From: Lawsonibacter faecis
GTDB taxonomy: Bacteria; Bacillota; Clostridia; Oscillospirales; Oscillospiraceae
NCBI RefSeq assembly: GCF_014287675.1
Contig: NZ_JACOPQ010000004.1
Location: 124,001 to 188,000 of the forward strand
Direction: 5' to 3'
Length of the DNA stretch: 64,000 nucleotides
Made by a program: the position numbers and the translations under genes. Below, in pieces: positions 25,257 through 32,980 of the stretch. Under the pieces are notes generated by a model. It worked only from the letters and a program-made list of their open reading frames with translations. It had not been told where the DNA came from and ran no database searches. How positions within the stretch are numbered: position 1 is the stretch's first letter; each line of letters opens with the position of its first letter.

Positions 25257-25661
25257 TCACGCCGCCTTTCTGAGCCGGGCGATCAGGCGGTCCAGCACGG
25301 CGATGCGGGATCTCACCTTGCCGGCGGAGGCGTTCAGGCCATGCGCCTGATTTTGGATGCGGCGACGGATGGCCGCGAGCTGCTGGCGGTCCCGGCAGCA
25401 CTCCAGCACAACATACCGGCCCCGCCCGTTGGACAGGACCTCGCGCTCACCGGAGGCGTCCCGGAGGCTGGCCATGAGGCGCTGGCCCAGCTGCCTGCGG
25501 TAGCGGTCCTGCAGGACGTCGGCGTCGCAGGAGACATGGTGCTTTTTCAAAATGGCCGCGATCTCATCGCCGCTGATCTCCATGTTGGCAAACAGCACCT
25601 CCAGGATCTCAGTTTTGGCTTTGGGTGGCAGCGCGGGGCGGCCGTGGGATCTCCTGGTCAT
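25257..25661 (-). CDS. Hypothetical basic protein, possible nucleic-acid binder
   Basis: A 134-residue strongly basic protein. The order ILEVLFANMEISGDEIAAIL then HVSCDADVLQDRYRR suggests a helix-turn-helix-like N-terminal domain, followed by Arg-rich helices. No family is recognised. ATG 25661 follows GGAAGGAG and overlaps the previous stop (ATGA). Confidence 0.62.
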   Translation of the reverse strand: MTRRSHGRPALPPKAKTEILEVLFANMEISGDEIAAILKKHHVSCDADVLQDRYRRQLGQRLMASLRDASGEREVLSNGRGRYVVLECCRDRQQLAAIRRRIQNQAHGLNASAGKVRSRIAVLDRLIARLRKAA

Positions 25662-26392
25662 CGCGTCTGCTCCTTCCTGCGCTGTGCGCGCTGCACCACG
25701 TCGGCCCTGTCCAGGGCGGGCGCCTCGCTTGGGAAAACATAGAGCATGCAGTGATGTTCTGCAAGTTCTGCAGGAAAGCCCTGGGGGACATGCTCCGGAG
25801 AGTCCGAAACCGCAACCGTCCGGTACTTCCAGTCACGGGGGGACTGGTAGGCGAACAGGTGCTCCCCCGCCCGCCGGATGCTGTAGCTGCTTTTCCCCTC
25901 GTGCTGCCGGACATATTCGCCCACAGCCGCTTTCTCCAGCACGAAGCGAGGCTGGATCCCCTGCGCCAGCTCCGGCGCGATGGCATTGATGTATTTCACC
26001 ATGTCACGGACATTGCCGCATTCAAATTCCGGCGCGTCATAGCCATACCGCTCTGTAACGAGCGCCCACTTCATACGCTCATGAGGGCTGTCCAAAGAAA
26101 CGACAAAGTATTTCCCGTCGCGCTCCCCGGTGAGAGGCTCAAACCGGACGTCGTCATAGAGCGGCCCATCCAGCGGGCAGTTGTTCTTGAACCACACATA
26201 GTAGTTGTCCAGAATGAAGGGATCCGTGATCCCCAGCACAACGCCGGAGATTTTTTTCAGGCGTCCGGCCAGGGCGTCGTCCCGGCAAAACCAGTCATAC
26301 CAGCCGGCCTCGCACTGCACAGCACGATCCCGGCTGCTGAAGTCCCCTGCACGGAAGCGTTTCTGCCACTCCCGCACACTCATCTCATTCAT
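25658..26392 (-). CDS. Hypothetical ICE accessory protein
   Basis: A 244-residue soluble protein, not recognised. It is rich in aromatic residues (GWYDWFCRDD, NYYVWFKNNC) and has a basic C-terminus. GGAGAGGGG precedes the start, which overlaps the ParB-like gene by 4 bases. It lies in the accessory block between the partition-like genes. Confidence 0.65.
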   Translation of the reverse strand: MNEMSVREWQKRFRAGDFSSRDRAVQCEAGWYDWFCRDDALAGRLKKISGVVLGITDPFILDNYYVWFKNNCPLDGPLYDDVRFEPLTGERDGKYFVVSLDSPHERMKWALVTERYGYDAPEFECGNVRDMVKYINAIAPELAQGIQPRFVLEKAAVGEYVRQHEGKSSYSIRRAGEHLFAYQSPRDWKYRTVAVSDSPEHVPQGFPAELAEHHCMLYVFPSEAPALDRADVVQRAQRRKEQTR

Positions 26393-27306
26393 AGCGTCCC
26401 CCTCTCCGGCAGGAGGCGTTCCACGAGGCCGGCAATGGCAGTGAACACGCCGGCCAGTTCACGGGACTCCCTGATGGTGTCCTCCATTTCCTCCCTGGTC
26501 ATGCGGGTGCATTTGACCCAGATCCGCACATTTTCCTCTGTGGGCGTCAGCAGAACGGCCTTTTCATAAGCCTTGCAGAACACGCCGGCGATCTTGCTCT
26601 GGCGGTCGATTTCGGCGTCCTTCTCCCGAATCTCCTTTTTCGCTTTTTCCAGCTCCACCAGCTCCAATGCCGCCTGCCCCTGCTCGTCCTCCGGCAGATC
26701 CTGTATCTGCCGGGTGATCTGATACCCCTGGTTGATGGACAGTTCTTTTTTGTCCAGGGCTTCCTTCACGGCGGCGGGGGCGTGTTCGTCGATCTGCATC
26801 ACCTTGCCCATCGTGCGCTCCCCAAGGCCGACAGAGGCGGCCAACTCTTTGCGGGTGTCCACAGGGGCGGAGTGGACTTCCGGCAATGTTGCCGAAGGTC
26901 CACTCTCATACTGGTTCCCGTGGTACGCCTGCTGGTTGGCCTTTGCCCTGGCCTCGATCTCCGGCCGCAGTTTCAGGGCGATCTTGCCCAACTCCCATTT
27001 GTCCAGGTTGCGGCGGCCCTTCTGGGTGTCCAGCGCCCACTGCTTGGCCTCCAGCAGATCGTCAAAGGCAAACACCGCCATCTTATAGGGCAGGCTGTGC
27101 CGGGTGCAGATCTGCTGGCGGTTGTGGCCGTCTACGATGACCAGGTCCTCATTGACGATAATGGGCGCATAGCAGCCGTTTTGCAGGATGTCCTTCTCCA
27201 GCGCGGCAAGCTGCTCCCCGCTGAGAGGGGGGAGCAGCTCCGCCAGTTCCGGCAGGATGGTGGGGGTGCGTTCCGCACTGGTGTATTCAATGCCTGTATT
27301 CCGCAT
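26389..27306 (-). CDS. ParB-like nuclease-fold DNA-binding protein
   Basis: A 305-residue protein. The N-terminal 100 residues carry the ParB/Srx-type domain (SGEQLAALEKDI, then APIIVNEDLVIVDGHNR with the DGHxR motif). A helical region follows (LAASVGLGERTMGKVMQI, a helix-turn-helix candidate near residue 165). Its C-terminal half is coiled. It could help partition, replication or control of the element. It starts 6 bases after the ssb stop. Confidence 0.82.
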   Translation of the reverse strand: MRNTGIEYTSAERTPTILPELAELLPPLSGEQLAALEKDILQNGCYAPIIVNEDLVIVDGHNRQQICTRHSLPYKMAVFAFDDLLEAKQWALDTQKGRRNLDKWELGKIALKLRPEIEARAKANQQAYHGNQYESGPSATLPEVHSAPVDTRKELAASVGLGERTMGKVMQIDEHAPAAVKEALDKKELSINQGYQITRQIQDLPEDEQGQAALELVELEKAKKEIREKDAEIDRQSKIAGVFCKAYEKAVLLTPTEENVRIWVKCTRMTREEMEDTIRESRELAGVFTAIAGLVERLLPERGTL

Positions 27307-27311
27307 GGCGC

Positions 27312-27686
27312 TCAGGCTGCGGCCTCATCCATGCCGTCCGCAGGCATGGACGCGGCGTTTTCCTCCACCCGGCGGGGAGACAGGAACTCCACCTCCGTGG
27401 CTTTGATGAGGAAACCGGGCTGACGCTCCGGCTCGTCCGCGAAAGTGATGGTTTCAAAGTCGCCGGAGGCGGCCAGCTTGCAGCCCTTCCAGGCAAACTC
27501 CGCGCAGCGTTCCGCCAGCGGGCCGCGGACCTTGATGGAGATGAAATCCGTCAGGCGGTTGCCCTCCTTGTCCCGGTAGCGGCGGTCCGAGGCGATCCGC
27601 AGGATGGCATAGGGCTTTCCGGTGGCCTCATGGATCTTCAGCTCCACGTCGTTGGTCAGGTTTCCGATTGCTACGATTTTCAGCAT
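27312..27686 (-). CDS. ssb: Single-stranded DNA-binding protein
   Basis: A 124-residue OB-fold protein (MLKIVAIGNLTNDVELKI, then DFISIKVRGPLAERCAE). It lacks the acidic DDDIPF-type tip of chromosomal SSBs and ends in DEAAA. ICE-encoded SSBs protect the transferred strand. The upstream 90 bases hold the promoter region, so it is probably the first gene of the long transcript that runs to 3.3 kb. GGAGAA precedes the ATG. Confidence 0.88.
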   Translation of the reverse strand: MLKIVAIGNLTNDVELKIHEATGKPYAILRIASDRRYRDKEGNRLTDFISIKVRGPLAERCAEFAWKGCKLAASGDFETITFADEPERQPGFLIKATEVEFLSPRRVEENAASMPADGMDEAAA

Positions 27687-27741
27687 AGGTGCATTTCTCC
27701 TTCTTTATTATTTAATGTAGAGTGAATTGTGGGATAAAAGC

Positions 27742-27767
27742 GCCGCGGCCCACAGCGGGGCCGCGGC
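27742..27767 (-). terminator. Rho-independent terminator of the SLH protein gene
   Basis: GCCGCGGCCC (27742-27751) pairs with GGGCCGCGGC (27758-27767). On the minus strand the stem is followed by CTTTTAT. It ends the surface-protein transcript just before the ssb promoter region. Confidence 0.75.
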
Positions 27768-27779
27768 ACAGCGGGTGGA

Positions 27780-30700
27780 TCACTTGTCCCAGGTTTCGGG
27801 GTCGGTAAGGATGGCGGTGTGGGCGTTGGCGGCCTCCAGCACCTGGTAGTAGGCCCAGTGACGGGAGGACACGTCGGGGAACATCACCAGCTGGCGGCGG
27901 TTGTCCGCGATGTAGTCCTCGTCGGCCTCGCGGCCCAGCAGACGGTTGACGATGGTGACGACTTCCGCCCGGTCGATGGGGTCATCTGCCCGGAAGGTGC
28001 CGTCGCCGTAGCCCTCCACCCAGCCGTGGATGGCGGCGTCCTTGATATACTCCGCAGCCCAATAGCCGTCGCTCACATCGTCAAAGCCCTCGTACTGCTC
28101 CATGATTTCCTCGTCGCCATCGCCGTACACATCAAAGAACCGCGCCGCCATAGCGGTGAACTCGGCGCGGGTGATGGCCTGGTCGCCACGGTAGGTGCGG
28201 TCATTGTAGCCCACGGCCACGCCGTAGCCGGTCAGGTACTCCACATAGCCGGCGTACCACGCCTCCGGGTCCACGTCTGTAAACTTCACATTGGCCCCGC
28301 TGGGGATGTGCTCGTCCAGCTTGTCAGAGAGCAGGCGGGCGAAGATGGCCGCCGCCTCGCTCCGGCTCATGCTGCGCTCCGGGCCGAAGGTGCCGTCTGT
28401 GTAGCCCACAATATAGGCCCCGTGGTACTCGGTATCTGTGACAGCGGGAACGGTCAGTTTGCCGCCCTCATCGGTTTCGCCGCGCTCGCTCTGGCCCAGA
28501 TCGCCCTTGACAATCACCGTCACGCCCTCCTGCGGGTCGCGCTCATTGTCTGTGACCGTGACGGTGATGCGGTTGTCCTCGTCCATATCGGTCCCGTCCG
28601 GCAGGGTGACGGTGATGTTGCCGCCCTTGCCGATGGACACCTCCGCGCCCTCGATGGGGCGTCCGGTTTCGTAGTCCTCCACGGTGACAGTCAGGGTCCA
28701 GCGGTCGCCGTCCTCGTCCTCCCAGCCTACGGTGGCGTCGCCGTCCTCATTGGTCGTGCCGGTGGTGCCGGGAACAGTGAGCTGCCCGTTGCTGCCAGTG
28801 TTACCGGCACAGTAGTTGTCGTGCTTATCCGTCACGGCGATGAACATATCTTCCACGGGGGACTTATCTTTCACCAGTTGGACGGTGATCGTGGTCTGGT
28901 CGGCATAGTCCAGCAGGCGGGAATTGGGCAGACGGATGGACAGGGTATCGTCCGCGTGGAGGGTCACGGTGGCATTGGCAACGGGGTCCTTGGTGTCGGT
29001 ATCCGTGACGATCACCAGATAACCGCCCACAACGGCCTCTCCCTTGCTGTCCGTGGTGGCCTGATTGTAGATTTTCTCGATTTCCTCGGTTTCCAGCGTT
29101 TCACCGCAGACCTCGCACTCCTTGTGCTTGCTGCCCTCGCTGTCGGTGGTAGGCTCCTTGTCGATGATCCAGTCACCGGGCTTGTGGCCTGCCGCCTCGG
29201 TGTAGTCGCCCTTGTAGGCGTCGCCGCAGCGGGTGCAGGTGTAGGTGGTGTAGCCCATCTCCGTACAGGTCGGCTCGGTCACAACGGTTTCATAGTCATG
29301 ACCCAAAGCGTTCTCAATGACGGCCCCACAGCGGGTGCAGAGCTGGGGATCGGTGCAGGTGGCCGGGTCGCCGGGGATATGGCCTGCGGCCTCATCGCCC
29401 TCCAGACGGGTGGCTCCACAGCGGATGCAGGTGTACTCGGTCATGCCCTCGCCGGTGCAGGTGGAGTCGGTGATCTCCTTGCCCTCGTCCCAACTGTGGC
29501 CCAGCGGGTCGGTATAGTCGGTGATGAACGAACTGCCGCAGCCCTCGCAGATATGGAGGGTACGCCCGCCGCCCTCACAGGTGGCCGGGGTCACTTTGGA
29601 AACGTAGTTGTGGGGCAGTGCAGAGGTAATGTCCTCGATGTGGCGCTCCCCGCAGACGGTACACTCCCGCAGGGTGTAGCCGGGGCTGGTGCAGGTAGCG
29701 GGAATGACGGTGGTGGAAAACTCATGCTCGGTCTGAGGCAGGTTGGTTTCTTTCACATTGCCGCACCGCTCACAAATATCGATGGTCTTGCCGGGGACTT
29801 CACAGGTGGCGTCCCGAACCACCACACTCTGGTAGGCGTGGCCCAGCGCGGCCTCATAGTCCCGCTTTTCGATCATGCCGCAGTCTACGCACAGGTAGCG
29901 GTCATAGCCGAGGGTCAGGCAGGTCGCCGGGGTGCTATCCAGCAGCGTCCAGTTGTGATTCTCACCGCAGCCCTTGTCGTCACAACAGCAACCGTCACAG
30001 TCCGGGTCTTGACAGCCGCAGTCGGGATTGTCGCAGCCGCAGGTGCAGGAACCATCCTCGGCGGTGGTTTCGTCCCGCAGGTGGACAAAGGCAACACCGT
30101 CCTCCACCATGTCGGTATCGTGGTAGGTGTAGGTGATTTCATAGTAAACCGGATAGTCCCCGGCCTCGGTGTAGTTGGGGGCAGAAGTCAGAGTGCAGGC
30201 GTCCGCGCTGTGGCCGTAGCGGATGGCGGTGGTCACGCCAGCCTCGGACAAGTCCGACACCGTGACCGTGTGGGGCTGGCCGTCCACCACGCCGAAGTAA
30301 TCCGCAATGACGGCCTTGGCGACGGTGTAGGCAGTTTCGGCATAGCCGCAGTCAGCGCAGGCGTCCATCTCGACGAACCTATCGTGAGCCAACTCCGGGC
30401 GGATGCTGCTTTCCATTGCGTGACGCTCCAGTGTGGAGTTTTCCTCCTTGAAGGTGCCATAGCAGAAAGCGCAATACTCCCCGCTGGTGGTGATGACACG
30501 GTGATACTCGCTGTCTACTTGCTCAACGGTGACTTCCTCGGGCAGCTCCTCGAAGAAGTCTGCCGCACAGTCATAGAGCCAATACACATTTTTGCCGCAG
30601 GCATAGCTGGTGGCCCCCATGTTGGTATTGAACGTTCCACAGGTCTGGCACACCGCTTTCGTCCAGTGGTAGCCAGTGTAGTAGGCGTCCTGACCAGGGG

Positions 30701-31049
30701 TGCCGTCCAGCAGGTCGCCCTTGCTCTCCCCGTCCAGGCAGGTGCCGTCTGAATACTTGACGTTGCGGGTCAGGGCCGTTTCTCCATTGCGGGTGTACTC
30801 CGGCACACGGAATACCTGGAACGAGGTGGCCTGCCCGCACTCACAGCAGGTAAATGTTTCGATGGTCACCACGGAGTTGGCATCCAATTCGTTGGTACGG
30901 TTGAGCGCCTCAATCCAGTGTTCCGCCGGGTCGTGATAGTTGTCCTCCTGGGCGGCAAAGGCGCTGGGCACCATGCCGACGCAGAGCACGACTGCCAGCA
31001 GCAGGGCCGTCATGCGCTTCAGGCCATGCCTGGTTGTCTTGCTTTTCAA
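27780..31049 (-). CDS. Secreted SLH-domain surface protein with CxxCG repeats
   Basis: A 1089-residue cargo protein. A Sec signal peptide (LLLAVVLCVGMVPSAFAA) ends near residue 33. Residues about 340-660 contain repeated CxxCG or CxRCG units (CERCGNVKE, CTVCGERH, CEGCGSS, CIRCGAT, CTRCGDA) and a run of closely spaced Cys/Asp (about 335-355). Residues about 680-900 are Ig-like or carboxypeptidase-regulatory-like modules. Three SLH domains follow from about residue 905 (YIVGYTDGTFGP, VAVGYNDRTYRG, WVEGYGDGTFRA), which bind cell-wall polymers. It is transcribed alone, with its own terminator. It probably alters the recipient's surface or mating contacts. Confidence 0.88.
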   Translation of the reverse strand: MKSKTTRHGLKRMTALLLAVVLCVGMVPSAFAAQEDNYHDPAEHWIEALNRTNELDANSVVTIETFTCCECGQATSFQVFRVPEYTRNGETALTRNVKYSDGTCLDGESKGDLLDGTPGQDAYYTGYHWTKAVCQTCGTFNTNMGATSYACGKNVYWLYDCAADFFEELPEEVTVEQVDSEYHRVITTSGEYCAFCYGTFKEENSTLERHAMESSIRPELAHDRFVEMDACADCGYAETAYTVAKAVIADYFGVVDGQPHTVTVSDLSEAGVTTAIRYGHSADACTLTSAPNYTEAGDYPVYYEITYTYHDTDMVEDGVAFVHLRDETTAEDGSCTCGCDNPDCGCQDPDCDGCCCDDKGCGENHNWTLLDSTPATCLTLGYDRYLCVDCGMIEKRDYEAALGHAYQSVVVRDATCEVPGKTIDICERCGNVKETNLPQTEHEFSTTVIPATCTSPGYTLRECTVCGERHIEDITSALPHNYVSKVTPATCEGGGRTLHICEGCGSSFITDYTDPLGHSWDEGKEITDSTCTGEGMTEYTCIRCGATRLEGDEAAGHIPGDPATCTDPQLCTRCGAVIENALGHDYETVVTEPTCTEMGYTTYTCTRCGDAYKGDYTEAAGHKPGDWIIDKEPTTDSEGSKHKECEVCGETLETEEIEKIYNQATTDSKGEAVVGGYLVIVTDTDTKDPVANATVTLHADDTLSIRLPNSRLLDYADQTTITVQLVKDKSPVEDMFIAVTDKHDNYCAGNTGSNGQLTVPGTTGTTNEDGDATVGWEDEDGDRWTLTVTVEDYETGRPIEGAEVSIGKGGNITVTLPDGTDMDEDNRITVTVTDNERDPQEGVTVIVKGDLGQSERGETDEGGKLTVPAVTDTEYHGAYIVGYTDGTFGPERSMSRSEAAAIFARLLSDKLDEHIPSGANVKFTDVDPEAWYAGYVEYLTGYGVAVGYNDRTYRGDQAITRAEFTAMAARFFDVYGDGDEEIMEQYEGFDDVSDGYWAAEYIKDAAIHGWVEGYGDGTFRADDPIDRAEVVTIVNRLLGREADEDYIADNRRQLVMFPDVSSRHWAYYQVLEAANAHTAILTDPETWDK

Positions 31050-31114
31050 GTGGTTTTTCCTCCTTTTTTGTGTAGAAATTGCTGGTTTAGCTCTCTTTAC
31101 TTGCGTTTACTTGG

Positions 31115-32047
31115 TCACCGCCCCCTTTCCCGGAACTGCTGCACAAAGGTCAGATAGGCGTTCCAGTCCTTCCGGGAGGGAGGGGACAGTGTCTGCACGG
31201 CGTAGCCCTCCGCCGCGTATTTTCGGCCCATGCGCTCCGCGGCCTCCTGGCCGGGGCGGTCGTGATCCAGGCACAGGACGACCTTCCGCACCGCAGGGTG
31301 CTCCCGGAGAAACACCGACAGGGCACGGTCATCCAGGCAGCACAGGGCCAGCGCATTGCTGTGGAATCCCCGGTGCAGGGTGCAGTAACTCATAAGGTCA
31401 ATGGGAGCCTCGAACACATACACGGTCCTGCTGTCCGGGACATACGGCAGGCGGAAGCCAACGGATTTGTCGCTGCCGGCGGCGTCGCCCTTGAAACCGC
31501 TGCCGTCCCGGTCGTAGGTGCCCCGCAGGCTGGCGAAGGCAGCCTTGCCGTCCCCACCGTAGCCGACGAACACGCAGTTGTGGTGCCCGGCGTCCTCATA
31601 CAGCAGTCCGGCGTCGAGAAAGCTGCGGATGACGCGAGGTGCGATCCCGCGTTTTTTCAGGTAGGCGCACACCCGGCGGGCATCGGTGTGCCTCGGCGGC
31701 AATGCAAACGGTTTCGGCGGTTCCGGCGCCTGCTCAGTCTGCCTGCTCCGCTCCGCGGGGGCATCCCTGGCGTGGCCGTGGAAGGCCAGCAGATCCTCCA
31801 CCGCCTGTGGGAAACTCCTGCCGCAAAAATGCTGCAGGAAAGTGATGGCATCCCCACCCGTCTGCTCAGAGTAGCGGTACCAGGTGCGGCGGTTCTTGAT
31901 CCGCAGGCTGTCCATCTCCTTGGTGGAGTGGTAGTGGCCTACCCGCGTTACGGTGTAGCCGAGAGACGTCAGCAGGTCCGGCAGGTCCGTCCCGCGGGCG
32001 ATCTCCATCTCCTGTTCTGTGAAACGATTGGATCTCGGTTCTGACGT
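31115..32047 (-). CDS. DUF3991/toprim primase-like protein, possible ACG start
   Basis: A 310-residue protein. The N-terminal part (SLGYTVTRVGHYHST, then WYRYSEQTGGDAITFLQHF) is DUF3991. The toprim fold follows, with the glutamate in VYVFEAPIDLMSY and the DxD motif in VVLCLDHDRPG. Such proteins are thought to prime or handle element DNA. ATG 32008 has GGAG touching it, with no spacing. GGAGG lies 7 bases ahead of an in-frame ACG at 32047, and the extra residues (TSEPRSNRFTEQE) look like the usual FTEEE-type family start. ACG is the likely but unproven initiator. Confidence 0.8.
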   Translation of the reverse strand, partial: TSEPRSNRFTEQEMEIARGTDLPDLLTSLGYTVTRVGHYHSTKEMDSLRIKNRRTWYRYSEQTGGDAITFLQHFCGRSFPQAVEDLLAFHGHARDAPAERSRQTEQAPEPPKPFALPPRHTDARRVCAYLKKRGIAPRVIRSFLDAGLLYEDAGHHNCVFVGYGGDGKAAFASLRGTYDRDGSGFKGDAAGSDKSVGFRLPYVPDSRTVYVFEAPIDLMSYCTLHRGFHSNALALCCLDDRALSVFLREHPAVRKVVLCLDHDRPGQEAAERMGRKYAAEGYAVQTLSPPSRKDWNAYLTFVQQFRERGR

Positions 32048-32128
32048 TTTCTCACCTCCAGTCCTCTTGTGAAACAGACCGCCCGGGGCGTCCCTGTCGG
32101 GCGCTCCGGGCGGTTCTGGGATCCTGAT

Positions 32129-32452
32129 TTACTTGGTTGTTCTCTTTCTGGGCGGCCGCTCCACATACTCGGAAACGTCGCAGTCGCAGCTGATGAGCTG
32201 CCCACCGCATACGGGGCACCGCTCCGCATCACATCCCACATGGTGGTAATGGCCCGGCTTGGCGCCGCAGTCGTGGCAGCGGGCGTCGTCATACGCCATG
32301 CCGTCCTCACCGTACTTGATGCGGCGGTAGTAACGGCTGCCGCATTTCACATGGGTCCAGGTGCAGCCGTCTACTTTCAGCATTCGCTGGCCGCAGGCCC
32401 TGCAGGGTGCGCCGCCGGCGGCAATCATGGCCTCTAACTCATTCTGCCACAT
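32129..32452 (-). CDS. Zinc-ribbon protein
   Basis: A 107-residue protein with four CxxC-type pairs (CRACG, CHDCG, CPVCG, CDCD) and a His-rich loop GHYHHVGC. It probably binds one or two zinc ions and may contact nucleic acid. ATG 32452 has GGAGG 8 bases ahead and overlaps the ribbon-helix-helix gene by 14 bases. No specific role is known. Confidence 0.68.
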   Translation of the reverse strand: MWQNELEAMIAAGGAPCRACGQRMLKVDGCTWTHVKCGSRYYRRIKYGEDGMAYDDARCHDCGAKPGHYHHVGCDAERCPVCGGQLISCDCDVSEYVERPPRKRTTK

Positions 32453-32867
32453 CCTCGTCGCCTCCTTCCTCGGATCCCTCGTCCTCAGACTCCATTTCGG
32501 CATTTGCATCCTGGCTCTCAGCGGGGGTGGGGATATCGTCAGGGGCGGATTCCGCCGCCTCCTGCTCCGCCTGCCGTAAGGCGTCCTCGATCAGCCCCAG
32601 GACGAACTCCCGCTGGGTCACCTTCCGTCCCTGGCGCTCACTCTCGCGGGCCAGGTAGTCCTTGATCCGCTGGAACAGGTCCTCGCTGATTTGAAATGCC
32701 ATTGTTCTCGTCTGTGCCATGTCGTTTTTTCCTCTGTTTTCATAGTAGTTGGTGAGCAGTTCCGTGATGTACTCGCTGAGGGACTGGTTTGCCGCGACGC
32801 GCTCCGCCGTCACCCTGGCATGCAGGGATTCCGGGATCTGGCAGGAGAGGCCCTTGGTGTGCTCCAT
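32439..32867 (-). CDS. Protein with two tandem ribbon-helix-helix domains
   Basis: A 142-residue protein. Residues about 6-45 (LSCQIPESLHARVTAERVAANQ then LSEYITELLTNYY) form one ribbon-helix-helix, and residues about 50-100 (MAFQISEDLFQRIKDYLA then TQREFVLGLIEDAL) form a second. The tail is acidic. Such domains normally dimerise from two chains, so a tandem fold may bind DNA as a single-chain dimer. An internal ATG (MAQTRT) could also start the second domain alone. AAAGGAGG precedes ATG 32867. It may regulate the element. Confidence 0.75.
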   Translation of the reverse strand: MEHTKGLSCQIPESLHARVTAERVAANQSLSEYITELLTNYYENRGKNDMAQTRTMAFQISEDLFQRIKDYLARESERQGRKVTQREFVLGLIEDALRQAEQEAAESAPDDIPTPAESQDANAEMESEDEGSEEGGDEDVAE

Positions 32868-32980
32868 GTCTGATTGCCTCCTTTGCTTGATTTGCAACGC
32901 AAGTATAGCCGGAAAGCATCACGAAAGCCATTACCAACACCACCAAGGAATGGCGAACAGACGCAGCAAATGCAACAATT

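Noticed and set aside
27819..30752. A 977-codon plus-strand open frame
   Set aside because: It mirrors the SLH protein gene and has Gly/Val-rich, featureless sequence.
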